Origin: Bacteroidaceae bacterium
Lineage (GTDB): Bacteria; Bacteroidota; Bacteroidia; Bacteroidales; Bacteroidaceae
Direction: 5' to 3'
Length of the DNA: 64,000 bases
Assembly (NCBI GenBank): GCA_017429525.1
Contig: JAFROT010000013.1
Coordinates: 1 to 64,000 of the forward strand
Of this stretch, positions 25,563 through 34,234 are shown piece after piece. How positions within the stretch are numbered: the stretch's first letter is position 1; every line of letters starts with the position of its first letter. The notes under the pieces are model-generated. The model searched no databases. It was not told where the DNA came from and saw nothing but the letters and a program-made list of their open reading frames with translations. The translations under genes were made by a program, and so were the position numbers.

Positions 25563-25973
25563 CAGAAAAATATGGGAAGCGAATAAAGAAAGGAGATAAT
25601 AATTTGGAAAAGAGCAAAACATAGGAGATGTTGGCTCTACTTCTGACGATTTTTAAACGACATTTGCCTATTCTTGACGACATTTTGGGCGTTTTTGAGG
25701 CACAAACTACACTTTAGCACCCTAAATTACACCCAAACTACACTGTTTTTGAGATGGCTATTTCTCTGATAATCATTTCGATGATTGAAGAAGAGTGCTA
25801 AAGTGTAGGTGCTTGAAAGAAATTTTACGTATGCGTGTGCGCGCATAAAGAAATAGAGGACGTGAACTTGATGACGGGAGAACGGATGTCGGCCGACGGG
25901 ACAGCGAATGAGAATGTTCTGGCCGATAAGGGCAAGTTGACTATAGGAATCGGTGAACGGATATAGATGAATT

Positions 25974-25999
25974 CGTTATTCGGTCGCGACCGAATAACG
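25974..25999. repeat. Perfect 26-bp palindrome, CGTTATTCGGTCG arm
   Basis: CGTTATTCGGTCG followed directly by its reverse complement, then ACATATA a few bases later. A slightly decayed copy with the same neighbouring ACATATA lies at 40496-40520. Confidence 0.8.
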
Positions 26000-26047
26000 C
26001 ATACATATAGTCGCTCGGGGCTTCACGTCTATATGCGTAGTGCGATG

Positions 26048-26170
26048 CGAACGGATGAGTGGTGGACAGCGAGCGGATGAATGACGAATAGCGAGCGGAT
26101 GAGTGATGGATAGCGAGCGGATGAGTGGTGGATAGCGAGCGGATGAATGACGAATAGCGAACGGATGAAC
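26048..26170. repeat. Tandem array of AGCGAGCGGATGA words
   Basis: Six to seven imperfect repeats of about 18-21 bases combine AGCGAGCGGATGA with GTGGTGGAT or ATGACGAAT. Some units share the ATGACGAAT word of the elements in the MFS and activase genes. Spacing is irregular and there are no unique spacers. Confidence 0.75.
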
Positions 26171-26310
26171 CGATGAATAAGAATTATACAACTTTCGGGA
26201 GTATGCTAATCTCCTCTGTCCCGACGCCCCATTTCATAACGTTTTTCACGTTGATTCGGAGCTTTTGAGCATGAAAGGACAACAAATAATCATGATTTGC
26301 AGGCAAATTC

Positions 26311-26342
26311 TTGCAGTTTCTCGTTATTTATGCTTACCTTTG
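26311..26342 (+). promoter_or_regulatory. Promoter for the small His/Cys protein and TonB receptor
   Basis: TTG at 26311-26313 and TACCTTTG at 26335-26342, 21 bases apart. It lies inside the longer ORF from 26265, so translation must begin later, at ATG 26352. No zinc-uptake-regulator operator could be confirmed by eye. Confidence 0.7.
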
Positions 26343-26351
26343 CGCCCGAAA

Positions 26352-26699
26352 ATGGGAATCGAACGGAAGAGACAATTGTACGCTTGGCTGCTGTTGTCGG
26401 TATTTGTGCCGATGATGGCTGTGGCGGCTCTTCACGTTCACGACTACGGCAACACCCCTGACACGGAATGTAGCGCGTGTGTGCACCATCAAGCGCATGC
26501 CGGCCACCTGACAAACGCCCCGGGGCACGTACACGACTGTGTGCTCTGTCAGCTGATGTCGACGACGTTCCTCGTGGCTGCCTTCGCGCTGCTGGCCATC
26601 CTTGTCACTCAACAGCATGTACGCATCCCCTCGCTCGGGGCACAACTGCCCTGCAGCACCATCCAAGTACATGGCTCGAGAGCCCCTCCGACGGAATAA
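26352..26699 (+). CDS. Small His/Cys-rich membrane protein upstream of a ZnuD-like receptor
   Basis: A 115-residue protein. Start 26352 lies 9 bases past a promoter -7 box, and the next residues form a hydrophobic signal or helix (LYAWLLLSVFVPMMAV). A metal-binding-like stretch follows (CSACVHHQAHAGH, then GHVHDCVLCQL), with two Cys-x2-Cys pairs and about nine His, then a second hydrophobic helix (TFLVAAFALLAILV). This layout resembles DUF2946-type small proteins found beside metal-related TonB receptors. The receptor gene starts 64 bases later without its own promoter box, so both are co-transcribed. A periplasmic zinc or copper sensing or handover role is inferred. Confidence 0.65.
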   Translation: MGIERKRQLYAWLLLSVFVPMMAVAALHVHDYGNTPDTECSACVHHQAHAGHLTNAPGHVHDCVLCQLMSTTFLVAAFALLAILVTQQHVRIPSLGAQLPCSTIQVHGSRAPPTE

Positions 26700-26763
26700 A
26701 TAGGTTTTTTTCATCGCGACCTCACTATTTATTCTTTACCAACACATTACACACGTTTTTTCT

Positions 26764-29037
26764 ATGAAATCAGCTTATACGGCGCTGGTGCTGTCGTGCG
26801 TATGCATGACGGCAGCTGCGCAGTCGGAGAAAGATTCAGCCGACATCTACTTTCAACACCTTGAACTCGACGAAGTTACGGTCTCAAGTCCCGTAGGGCA
26901 GATCAAGCGTAAGCAGAGCGCGACGCCCATCAGCGTAGTCACCTCGAAGACGCTCCGCCAGACATCGTCCACCAACATTATCGACGCCGTGGCCAAGCAG
27001 CCCGGCGTGGCGCAAGTGACGACGGGCAGCGGCATCTCGAAGCCCGTCATCCGCGGACTGGGCTACAACCGCATCGTCACCGTGGCCGACGGCGTGCGCC
27101 AGGAAGGACAGCAATGGGGCGACGAACACGGCATAGAGCTCGACGGAGCAGGCATCGGACAGGTGGAGATCCTGAAGGGGCCTGCCTCGCTCATGTACGG
27201 ATCGGACGCCATGGCGGGCGTAGTCATCTTCCACCCCGAGGCCATCGAGCCCGAGGGACAGATGGGCGCCGACGTATCGACGGAATATCAGACGAACAGC
27301 GGCCTCTGGGACTACTCCCTGCGCTTCGGGGGCAACAAGCAGGGCTTCGTGTGGAACGGGCGCTACTCGGAGAAGCTCGCGCACGCGTATAAAAATAAGT
27401 ATGACGGCTACGTGCCGGGCACGCAGTTCCACGAGCGTGCGGCTCAGGCCCTGCTCGGCGTGAACAAGGCGTGGGGATTCAGCCACCTGACACTCGGCTA
27501 CTACCACCTCAACCCGAGCATGGCCGAGGGCGAGCGCGACCCCGAGACGGGCGAACTGGTGAGCGGGAGCAGCAACCTCAAGACCTACCACAAGGCGCTC
27601 CCCTACCAGCAGATTCGCCACTACAAGGCCGTGCTCGACAACTCCTTCGCCCTTGGCGGTGGCGTGCTGAAAGCCATCATCGGCTACCAGCAGAACCGCC
27701 GTCAGGAGTTTGAGGGCGAGCATGACCACGACCATGAAGGCGACCACGATCATGAAGGAGAACACGAGGATGACCACGAAGCCGACCACGACCACGAAAG
27801 CGAGCATGAGCACGAGCACGAGCATGCCGGGGAGGCTGGCCTGGACTTCCTCCTGCACACGCTCACTTACGATGCCCGCTACAACTACAGCCTCTTAGAG
27901 GGATGGAAGCTGACGGGAGGCATCGGCGGCATGTACCAGAGCTCCGAGAACAAGGGCGAGGAATATCTCATCCCTGCCTATCGCCTGTTTGACATCGGCC
28001 TGTTCGCCACGGCCAGCAGGAGCCTGAACAAGTGGACGCTGAGCGGAGGACTGCGCTTCGACAGCCGCCATCTGCACAGCCTGCAGCTCATCGACGACGG
28101 CGAGGAACGATTCGCCGACTTCACGCGCACGTTCTCGGCACTGACGGGCTCTGTAGGGGCAGTCTACCACGTGCATCCGCAAGTGAACATCCGCGCGAAT
28201 GTGGCACGAGGTTTCCGGGCACCCAACCTGAGCGAACTGGGGTCTAACGGCATCCACCATGGCACCCTCCGCTACGAGATTGGCAACCGCGACCTGAAGT
28301 CGGAGCACAGCTGGCAGGCCGACCTCGGCGCCGACTACAACGGACGTTACCTCTCGGCCGAAGTGGCCCTCTTCATGAACCGCATCGGCAACTACATCTT
28401 CGCTATCGCCGACGGCGAATACGCGCAGGCTACGGAGGGCTATCGCACGTTCCGCTACACGCAGGGAACGGCGCTCCTGAAAGGCCTGGAGGCGGGCTTT
28501 GACCTGCACCCCATCCACCAACTCCACCTGGCATCCACTTTCTCGATGGTAGATGCCCGACAGCTCCACCAGACGGAGGAGACACGCTACCTACCGCTGA
28601 CGCCGCCCGCCCGACTGACTGCTGAGGTCAAATGGGAGTTCACCCACAACGGTGACCACCACGCCAAGGCTCCCCACCACGTTCGCGAGCGGGGTGACGA
28701 GCACCACTTGCTGGACCACCTGCTGGATAACGCCTACGTCAGCCTGGGACTCAGCCACCATTTCCGGCAGGACCACTACTACCGCGCCTACGGAACTGAG
28801 ACGGCCACGCCAGCCTACACGCTTGTCAACATCAGCGCGGGAACGGACATTATCTACAAGGGCGGGCGCAAGCTTTGCGAGCTCCACCTGGTGGCCGACA
28901 ACCTGTTCGACTGCGCCTACCAGAGCCACCTCAGCCGGCTCAAGTATGCCGACCTCAACAATGCCACCGGACGGCGAGGCATCTACAATCCCGGGCGAAA
29001 TGTCACCATCAAAGCCATCTTCCCGATACGATTTTAG
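26764..29037 (+). CDS. TonB-dependent outer membrane receptor, ZnuD-like, with His/Asp/Glu-rich loop
   Basis: A 757-residue outer membrane receptor with a signal peptide (MKSAYTALVLSCVCMTAAAQ). The plug domain (about 38-160) has VTVSSPVGQIKR, VIRGLGYNRI and LKGPASLMYGSDA; the 22-strand barrel follows and ends in FPIRF, an aromatic end as usual. Residues about 318-359 form an extracellular-type loop almost entirely of His, Asp and Glu (HDHDHEGDHDHEGEHEDD and similar). A second His cluster lies near 633-655 (GDHHAKAPHH, EHHLLDHLL). Such His-rich loops characterise ZnuD, the outer membrane zinc receptor. Import of zinc, or another divalent metal, is the likely role. It is encoded with a small His/Cys protein and ends at an intrinsic terminator. 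Confidence 0.8.
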   Translation: MKSAYTALVLSCVCMTAAAQSEKDSADIYFQHLELDEVTVSSPVGQIKRKQSATPISVVTSKTLRQTSSTNIIDAVAKQPGVAQVTTGSGISKPVIRGLGYNRIVTVADGVRQEGQQWGDEHGIELDGAGIGQVEILKGPASLMYGSDAMAGVVIFHPEAIEPEGQMGADVSTEYQTNSGLWDYSLRFGGNKQGFVWNGRYSEKLAHAYKNKYDGYVPGTQFHERAAQALLGVNKAWGFSHLTLGYYHLNPSMAEGERDPETGELVSGSSNLKTYHKALPYQQIRHYKAVLDNSFALGGGVLKAIIGYQQNRRQEFEGEHDHDHEGDHDHEGEHEDDHEADHDHESEHEHEHEHAGEAGLDFLLHTLTYDARYNYSLLEGWKLTGGIGGMYQSSENKGEEYLIPAYRLFDIGLFATASRSLNKWTLSGGLRFDSRHLHSLQLIDDGEERFADFTRTFSALTGSVGAVYHVHPQVNIRANVARGFRAPNLSELGSNGIHHGTLRYEIGNRDLKSEHSWQADLGADYNGRYLSAEVALFMNRIGNYIFAIADGEYAQATEGYRTFRYTQGTALLKGLEAGFDLHPIHQLHLASTFSMVDARQLHQTEETRYLPLTPPARLTAEVKWEFTHNGDHHAKAPHHVRERGDEHHLLDHLLDNAYVSLGLSHHFRQDHYYRAYGTETATPAYTLVNISAGTDIIYKGGRKLCELHLVADNLFDCAYQSHLSRLKYADLNNATGRRGIYNPGRNVTIKAIFPIRF

Positions 29038-29065
29038 GGCATAGGAATGGTTTTGTGTACCCAAA

Positions 29066-29104
29066 GGCGCGAAGATTTGCATTTTTCTTCGCGTCTTTTC
29101 TTTT
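29066..29104 (+). terminator. Intrinsic terminator after the TonB receptor
   Basis: A stem of GGCGCGAAGA (29066-29075) with TCTTCGCGTC (29086-29095), one G-U pair, then TTTTCTTTT. It lies 28 bases past the stop. Confidence 0.75.
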
Positions 29105-29121
29105 GTTCTCGCAAAAAACAT

Positions 29122-29129
29122 TAACTTTG
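29122..29129 (+). promoter_or_regulatory. -7 box for the first deoxynucleoside kinase
   Basis: TAACTTTG, 30 bases before ATG 29160. The nearest TTTG (29102-29105) is 16 bases upstream, shorter than usual, so the -33 box is uncertain. Confidence 0.55.
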
Positions 29130-29159
29130 CACGCAGAACATACCTTTACCCTAAGATTC

Positions 29160-29792
29160 ATGCACATCGTCATCGCCGGAAATATCGGCAGCGGAAAAAC
29201 AACACTCACGAACATGCTCGCCCAGCACTATGGATGGACGGCGCAGTTCGAGGCGGTCGACTATAACCCCTACCTCGAGGACTACTACAAGGACATCCCA
29301 CGATGGTCTTTCAACCTCGAGGTCTACTTCCTCAAGCAGCGATTCAAGGACCTCCTGGAGCTGGCCAAGGCTGAGAACACCATCATTCAGGACCGCAGCA
29401 TCTACGAGGGCGTCTACGTGTTCACGACCAACAACCACAGGATGGGCAACCTCTCCGACCGCGACTTCGAGACCTACATGGAGCTCTTCGAGCAGATGAC
29501 CGACATCCTGCGCTATCCCGACCTGATGATCTACCTGCGCGCATCGGTTCCCCATCTCGTAGCCAACATTCAGAAGCGTGGACGCGACTACGAACAATCC
29601 ATGCCCATCGACTACCTGCGCAACCTCAACCATCTCTACGAGGACTTCATCTACGAGAAGTACCGGGGACGTAAGCTGGCCATCGACGTGGACAACCTCG
29701 ACTTCCAGCATCGAACGGAGGACTTCGCCCAGATCATCGACAAGATTGACCACTCGCTCTTCAACCTCTTCCCGGAGGAAGGGCAAGAATAA
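29160..29792 (+). CDS. Deoxynucleoside kinase (first of a tandem pair)
   Basis: A 210-residue cytoplasmic kinase phosphorylating deoxynucleosides for nucleotide salvage. P-loop GNIGSGKTT at about 7-15, the substrate-site DRSIYEGVYVF near 82 and the LID-type RGRDYEQ Arg-rich segment near 139-145 match the dCK/dGK family. Start 29160 lies after the -7 box; the longer ORF runs back through the preceding terminator and receptor gene. A paralogue of the same length follows 130 bases later. Base specificity (dAdo/dCyd versus dGuo) cannot be read from sequence. Confidence 0.9.
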   Translation: MHIVIAGNIGSGKTTLTNMLAQHYGWTAQFEAVDYNPYLEDYYKDIPRWSFNLEVYFLKQRFKDLLELAKAENTIIQDRSIYEGVYVFTTNNHRMGNLSDRDFETYMELFEQMTDILRYPDLMIYLRASVPHLVANIQKRGRDYEQSMPIDYLRNLNHLYEDFIYEKYRGRKLAIDVDNLDFQHRTEDFAQIIDKIDHSLFNLFPEEGQE

Positions 29793-29922
29793 ATATGAAA
29801 TATTAAATATAAGATATAAAATATAAGATATAAAGTATGAGGTAATCAGGCTTAGCGCCTAATCTTTCAATTTTCAACTTTCAACTCTCAACTTCCAACT
29901 CTCAACTTTCAACTCTCAAACC
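29793..29922. repeat. AT-word and CAACTTTCAACTCT array between the two kinases
   Basis: The left half repeats AATATAAGATATAAA words and the right half (29868-29918) repeats TTTCAACT/CTCAACTT words about seven times. The whole gap between the kinase genes consists of these arrays, up to the second start codon. Confidence 0.85.
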
Positions 29923-30555
29923 ATGCATATCGCAATAGCCGGAAATATAGGAAGCGGCAAAACGACGCTCACCAAACTGCTCGCCGCCCACTACGGGTGG
30001 ACAGCACGCTTCGAACCCGTAGACTTCAACCCCTATCTCGACGACTTCTACAAGGACATGAGTCGTTGGTCGTTCAACTTGCAGATTTACTTCCTGAACA
30101 AGCGCTTCAAGGACGTCGTGGAAATCAGCAAGAGCGACGAGACCATCATTCAGGACAGGACCATTTTCGAGGACGCACGCATCTTCGCACCCAACCTGCA
30201 TGCACAGGGGTACATGAGCGACCGCGACTTCGACAACTATACTGACCTCTTCGACCTGATGATGTCGCTGGTCAAGCTGCCCGACCTGATGATCTACATC
30301 CGCTCCAGCATACCCACGCTCATCGCTCAGATCCAGAAGCGCGGCCGCGAGTTCGAGCAGAGCATACGCATCGACTACCTCCAAGGTCTGAGCGAGCGCT
30401 ACGAGGAATGGATTGCCACCTACAAGGGCAACCTGATCATCGTGGATGGTGACAACTGCAAGTTTGGCGACGACCCGCAAGCTTTCCAGCAGGTGACCAA
30501 TCTCATCGACGCCGAGCTCTACGGTCTGTTCCCGATTGGCAACGAGAAGAGCTAA
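29923..30555 (+). CDS. Deoxynucleoside kinase (second of a tandem pair)
   Basis: A 210-residue paralogue of the upstream kinase, with P-loop GNIGSGKTT, DRTIFEDARIF at the substrate site, and RGREFEQ in the LID. The shared length and colinear motifs show a tandem duplication. Differences at the substrate region (EDARIFAPNLHAQG versus EGVYVFTTNNHRMG) suggest a split in nucleoside preference, as in bacteria that carry separate dAdo and dGuo kinases that can act as heterodimers. It is probably read through from the first kinase, because no separate TAnnTTTG box is visible in the repeat between them. Confidence 0.9.
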   Translation: MHIAIAGNIGSGKTTLTKLLAAHYGWTARFEPVDFNPYLDDFYKDMSRWSFNLQIYFLNKRFKDVVEISKSDETIIQDRTIFEDARIFAPNLHAQGYMSDRDFDNYTDLFDLMMSLVKLPDLMIYIRSSIPTLIAQIQKRGREFEQSIRIDYLQGLSERYEEWIATYKGNLIIVDGDNCKFGDDPQAFQQVTNLIDAELYGLFPIGNEKS

Positions 30556-30612
30556 GCGTCAAACCGTTAAGAGCTAAGCGTCAGTCGTCAAGAATTCTTA
30601 GCGCTCCCAAAG

Positions 30613-31608
30613 ATGAAATTCTTTTTCCGTTCAGACCGACGTGCCCTGTTGTGGCTATTCACCTTGATTCTGGCGGTTTGGGCTGGAGTCATCATCGACC
30701 GTAAGCTGTTGCGCAAACCTGCGGCTTCGCTCCCGGCTCTCGATGAGATGGCTATGGACTCGCTGTCACGACAGGGTGTGCAGCCCAGCTCTCATCGCCC
30801 GAGCGGCAGCGATGCTGTCCGAGGCGACTATTCAGCAGCTAAACGGAGATATGCATCGTCTGGAGAAGGAGAATCACCTGACGCGCTCCAAGCTGAGACC
30901 TTCACGTTCGACCCCAATACAGCAGACGCAGAAACGCTCTCGCGGCTCGGACTCGCACCTTGGCAGGTGAAGAGCATACTGACGTACCGCTCGCGTGGAG
31001 GGCGCTACCATCGTACGGAGGATTTCAAACGTGTACCCGGCATGACGCCCGAAGTCTACGAGCGTCTGGCTCCTGTCATCCAGATCGGTCGTGCCTTCCG
31101 CTATTATGAGGACAACGAGCTGCGAGCTGACAGCAAGGGGCGTACTGAACGCCAGGCGGGAGACTTGCGCAAGCGCGACTCTTCAGCAACTTTTCCGCAT
31201 ATAGAGAAGTTTAAGGAACTTACCATTGTCGACATCAATAGCGCCGATACGGCTTTGCTGAAGCGTATTCCGGGCATCGCCTCCTATCGTGCGCGCCAGA
31301 TCATCAGATACCGAGAGCGCTTAGGCGGATTTGCCAGCATTGAGCAACTTGCCGAGTTAGAAGGCATGCCTGCCGATGAACTGGCCAGCTGGTTCAACGT
31401 GGGGAGCGGAGTGTACCGCCGCATCAATATCAACAAGGCAACCGTAGCCGAGATGGGCAAGCACCCTTATATCGGTTTCGCCAGGGCAAGAGCCATCAAC
31501 GACTATCGGCACAACTTCGGTACCCTCCACGACCTCAACGAACTGAGCCTCGTGAATGGTTTTGACGAGAAAGCTATCCAGCGTCTGCGTCCCTACGTGG
31601 AGTATTGA
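30613..31608 (+). CDS. Membrane-anchored helix-hairpin-helix (ComEA-like) protein
   Basis: A 331-residue protein with one N-terminal membrane helix (ALLWLFTLILAVWAGVII, about 11-28) and a periplasmic part. It has repeated helix-hairpin-helix units: about 98-152 (FDPNTADAETLSRLGL), about 205-265 (VDINSADTALLKRIPG) and about 273-331 (ININKATVAEMGKHPY). This type of unit binds DNA in ComEA, the receptor used in natural DNA uptake. In Bacteroidetes such proteins are common but unproven in competence. The region between the helix and the first unit is low-complexity. Same strand and close spacing suggest co-transcription with the kinases. Confidence 0.85.
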   Translation: MKFFFRSDRRALLWLFTLILAVWAGVIIDRKLLRKPAASLPALDEMAMDSLSRQGVQPSSHRPSGSDAVRGDYSAAKRRYASSGEGESPDALQAETFTFDPNTADAETLSRLGLAPWQVKSILTYRSRGGRYHRTEDFKRVPGMTPEVYERLAPVIQIGRAFRYYEDNELRADSKGRTERQAGDLRKRDSSATFPHIEKFKELTIVDINSADTALLKRIPGIASYRARQIIRYRERLGGFASIEQLAELEGMPADELASWFNVGSGVYRRININKATVAEMGKHPYIGFARARAINDYRHNFGTLHDLNELSLVNGFDEKAIQRLRPYVEY

Positions 31609-31642
31609 AGCGAGGGACTTTCATTCACCTTCTGCTCCTTCT

Positions 31643-32428
31643 TCACTCACTTTCTGCTCCTTCGTTACTTGGCTGCTCGATGACGCTTTCAGCATTAAAG
31701 TAGTCGTTGAGCTCGGCTATTGCACTTCCTTCATTGTTAGGAAGATCCTTGATAACCTTTCCCTTCTCGAGCAGAAGAATTCGCGTGGAGATGTCCGAGA
31801 CGAACGAGAGGTTGTGGCTCGAGATAATCGTCGTTGTGCCCAGCTCGCGGTTGAGCTCGGCGATGAGGCGTGCCACGACGATTTGCGACGAAGGGTCGAG
31901 ATAGTTGAACGGTTCATCGAGCAACAGCACCTTCGGACGAATCATCATGGCGCCGATGATGCCAATCTTCTGACGATTCCCTTCCGAGAAATCGCGAAGG
32001 TACTTCTTCGTTCCCAGCACTTCGTCATGCATGAGCAGGCGGAACTGTTCAAGGCGCTCGTCGACAGTCTCTTGAGTCAGCCCATACAGACGACCAATAA
32101 AGGCAAAATACTCCTCAGGTGTATAGAAATCAATCAGGAAACGCCCATCGATGAACGAGCCTGTATAGCGCTTCCAAGCAATATTTTCGACCGAGGTGAA
32201 GGTGGCGGGACGATCGTCTGTAGCACCTGTAACGTCTTGTCCGTCAGAGAGCACGCGCCCGCTATCGGCCTTGATCAGGTCGAGAATCAAGCGTAGGAGC
32301 GTTGTCTTGCCTGCGCCATTATTGCCGACGAGCCCGACGAGTTCGCCGCTACGGATGTCCAGGGCTGGGATGTCGAGAGCAACCTTCTCGCCATAGATCT
32401 TCTTGAGGTTTTCGATTCTGAGTTCCAT
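31643..32428 (-). CDS. ABC transporter ATP-binding protein
   Basis: A 261-residue ATPase. The start is MELRIENLKKIYG at 32428; the ORF upstream adds 25 residues of unrelated sequence. It has Walker A GNNGAGKTT, a signature variant SEGNRQK (normally LSGGQ-like), Walker B VLLLDEP and the switch His in SSHNLSFVSD. It is cytoplasmic and pairs with the DUF5687 membrane protein encoded 82 bases upstream on the same strand. The complex is probably a type-2 exporter with unknown cargo. Confidence 0.9.
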   Translation of the reverse strand: MELRIENLKKIYGEKVALDIPALDIRSGELVGLVGNNGAGKTTLLRLILDLIKADSGRVLSDGQDVTGATDDRPATFTSVENIAWKRYTGSFIDGRFLIDFYTPEEYFAFIGRLYGLTQETVDERLEQFRLLMHDEVLGTKKYLRDFSEGNRQKIGIIGAMMIRPKVLLLDEPFNYLDPSSQIVVARLIAELNRELGTTTIISSHNLSFVSDISTRILLLEKGKVIKDLPNNEGSAIAELNDYFNAESVIEQPSNEGAESE

Positions 32429-32510
32429 ATCTTTTCTTTTTTTCAAATTGCTTTTTGTGTAAATCGACTCGCTTTGTAAGCATTCCCATTCAAGGAAAGT
32501 CAACAGCCTT

Positions 32511-33947
32511 CTACTCCTTTAGCCAACGCTCCATAATCTCGTAGCGACGATTGAACCAACGGTTGGTCACCCAAGCGATATACCAGCGATGAAGCGCCAT
32601 CCCGAGCAGGCCGAGGACTCCGATGAGCACGTGCGACCAAGGCGCAGGCAGCAAGAAGTAAGCGGCAAAATAAATGCCCATCGGAACGAACATGATGAAC
32701 GAGAACACGTTAATCTGCTTGTTGCCACCTTGATAGTTGAAGAAGGCAGAAGCGAAGAGGTCCATCCTGCTGCTGAAGAGGCAAGTAGCCATGAACGGCA
32801 GGACAAATACGCCACACCCGAACAGCAGAGTGGCAAGCCACGCCCAGAAGCTCATGCCCATCCAGAACACACAAGGCAGGATGAGCAACGCCATCAACGC
32901 GCAGATTGCGCAGAAGAAATAGTACTTGCGACGTAATATGCCGGCCACAGACCAAGGCTTAGTCCAGATGCCCGAGAAGAAGTTGGCCTCGACGCCCAAC
33001 ACCCATTGAGCCAGGATGATGCTGGGGAAGGCTATGCCGAACAGCAGCATCATGTTGAAACCACCGAAGTCATGCTGGACATCGGGGTTTTGCTGCATGT
33101 AAGTATTCAGCAGGAAAACGATGGTAATCGTGATGAAGCTTACACGTAAACGCTTGGAACGTAGCAGTTGAACCCATTCGATGCTCCACACAGAGACCTC
33201 GCCCAACGAACGAGCCGTCACGGCCACGGGCGCATGCATCTCTTCGTTGTGGTTGCGCAGGCGGGTGAAATACCATTGTAGCACAGCCCCTACGACTCCG
33301 TTCAACACGAGGAGCGCCAAGCTGCCGAGCAAGGTGCCAGCCACGAGGTGATTCGACGAGGCTGCTACTTCCTCTTGGCCAATACCTACGACCATCAGAC
33401 AAACGATTGCCACCGCATACGAGAGCACTAACCACACCAGGAAGCCGAAGACCAGCGGGAGTGTCCATTGGTTGCCCGGCGCACGACGCCAGCAATTCTG
33501 GAACAACGCAACGACCATCGAGCAACTATAGGTGAGCACCAGCGTCAACAAGGCTGCCCACCACGGCATGATAAGAGCGGACACGAAAGCCATCATAAGC
33601 GGCAACATCCATTGCAGGCCGCCGAGAGCCGTGTCCATGAGGATGAAGCGCCCCCAGTCGCGATGTGCGATGGGACGCGTGCGCAGATAGTCATCCATCT
33701 CAACGGGCGACCGGCGCCAGAACAACTTCATCAGCAAGTCTGCCGGAACAACCGCTACAGCCATTATCGGAGCCAAGGCGGCCATGGCGAAGGACAGCGG
33801 AATCTTCGCCAATTCTTCGCGAAGGCCAAAATAGAGTGCCAGCACGATGAAAACAAAATAAAGCGTGAGGAAAGCCCCGACAAAGAAAGTGCGCCATGAG
33901 AAGTCACGACGCTTCTGCGTTAGCCACAGACGAACGAGTTCTTTCAT
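32511..33947 (-). CDS. DUF5687 family ABC-2-type membrane protein
   Basis: A 478-residue inner-membrane protein with about ten hydrophobic helices (FFVGAFLTLYFVFIVLAL, LPLVFGFLVWLVLSYAVA, ALMALLILPCVFWMGM). Start ATG 33947 (MKELVRLWLTQKRRDF) is supported by a promoter at 33976-34007; the longer TTG-started ORF runs through it. DUF5687 proteins are the permease halves of ABC exporters in Bacteroidetes, here with the ATPase gene downstream. Substrate is unknown. Confidence 0.85.
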   Translation of the reverse strand: MKELVRLWLTQKRRDFSWRTFFVGAFLTLYFVFIVLALYFGLREELAKIPLSFAMAALAPIMAVAVVPADLLMKLFWRRSPVEMDDYLRTRPIAHRDWGRFILMDTALGGLQWMLPLMMAFVSALIMPWWAALLTLVLTYSCSMVVALFQNCWRRAPGNQWTLPLVFGFLVWLVLSYAVAIVCLMVVGIGQEEVAASSNHLVAGTLLGSLALLVLNGVVGAVLQWYFTRLRNHNEEMHAPVAVTARSLGEVSVWSIEWVQLLRSKRLRVSFITITIVFLLNTYMQQNPDVQHDFGGFNMMLLFGIAFPSIILAQWVLGVEANFFSGIWTKPWSVAGILRRKYYFFCAICALMALLILPCVFWMGMSFWAWLATLLFGCGVFVLPFMATCLFSSRMDLFASAFFNYQGGNKQINVFSFIMFVPMGIYFAAYFLLPAPWSHVLIGVLGLLGMALHRWYIAWVTNRWFNRRYEIMERWLKE

Positions 33948-33975
33948 AAGACGAATCGAATGATGAATTTGGGCG

Positions 33976-34007
33976 CAAATATAGTCCTTTTTGCTAAGAA
34001 ACTCAAA
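33976..34007 (-). promoter_or_regulatory. Promoter for the DUF5687-ABC operon
   Basis: On the minus strand TTTG (34004-34007), a 20-base spacer, then TATATTTG (33976-33983). The start codon at 33947 lies 28 bases downstream. The promoter is divergent from that of the RND operon. Confidence 0.75.
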
Positions 34008-34128
34008 TTTTGCGGCTTTTTTCAATAAGAATTTATCAACACCAATCGATTAACTATTAATAAATGATAAAAATTCGCATAAAAAGAAATGTAGAACAAT
34101 TTTTTTGCCTCATAGACTCAACGTAAAG

Positions 34129-34159
34129 TTGGCCATTTCGATAAAAAGCCGTACCTTTG
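34129..34159 (+). promoter_or_regulatory. Promoter for the RND efflux operon
   Basis: TTG at 34129-34131, a 20-base spacer, then TACCTTTG at 34152-34159. The leader to ATG 34235 is about 70 bases and includes a small GGGG/CCCC hairpin. No regulator gene lies next to the operon. Confidence 0.75.
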
Positions 34160-34234
34160 CGGCCGATTTGGGGGTCTCCCCAAACAGTCTACGAGTAAAA
34201 TAATTCAATAATAATCATTTAAAGCAAAAAGAAA

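Larger units (their letters stand above)
25363..26310. other. About 950-bp gene-free stretch with repeats and palindromes
   Basis: No supported gene. It holds a probable -7 box for the FGE-like gene (25555-25562, minus), a 14-bp inverted repeat (25707-25720 with 25795-25808: CTACACTTTAGCAC), a perfect 26-bp palindrome (25974-25999) and a tandem word array (26048-26170). Short ORFs here are repeat-encoded and not credible. Together with the AT-rich genes it looks like a remnant insertion zone. Confidence 0.7.

Noticed and set aside
26048-26170. Possible CRISPR array
   Set aside because: Units are 18-21 bases with no unique spacers, irregular spacing and no cas genes nearby; it is a degenerate word array.
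25976-26191. Small minus-strand ORF of 71 codons
   Set aside because: Entirely encoded by the palindrome and the tandem array; a similar repeat-derived frame occurs around the palindrome copy at 40.5 kb, so neither is a gene.
34023-34025. TTG as start of the DUF5687 gene
   Set aside because: A clear promoter lies between this codon and ATG 33947, so the longer frame would start upstream of its own transcript.
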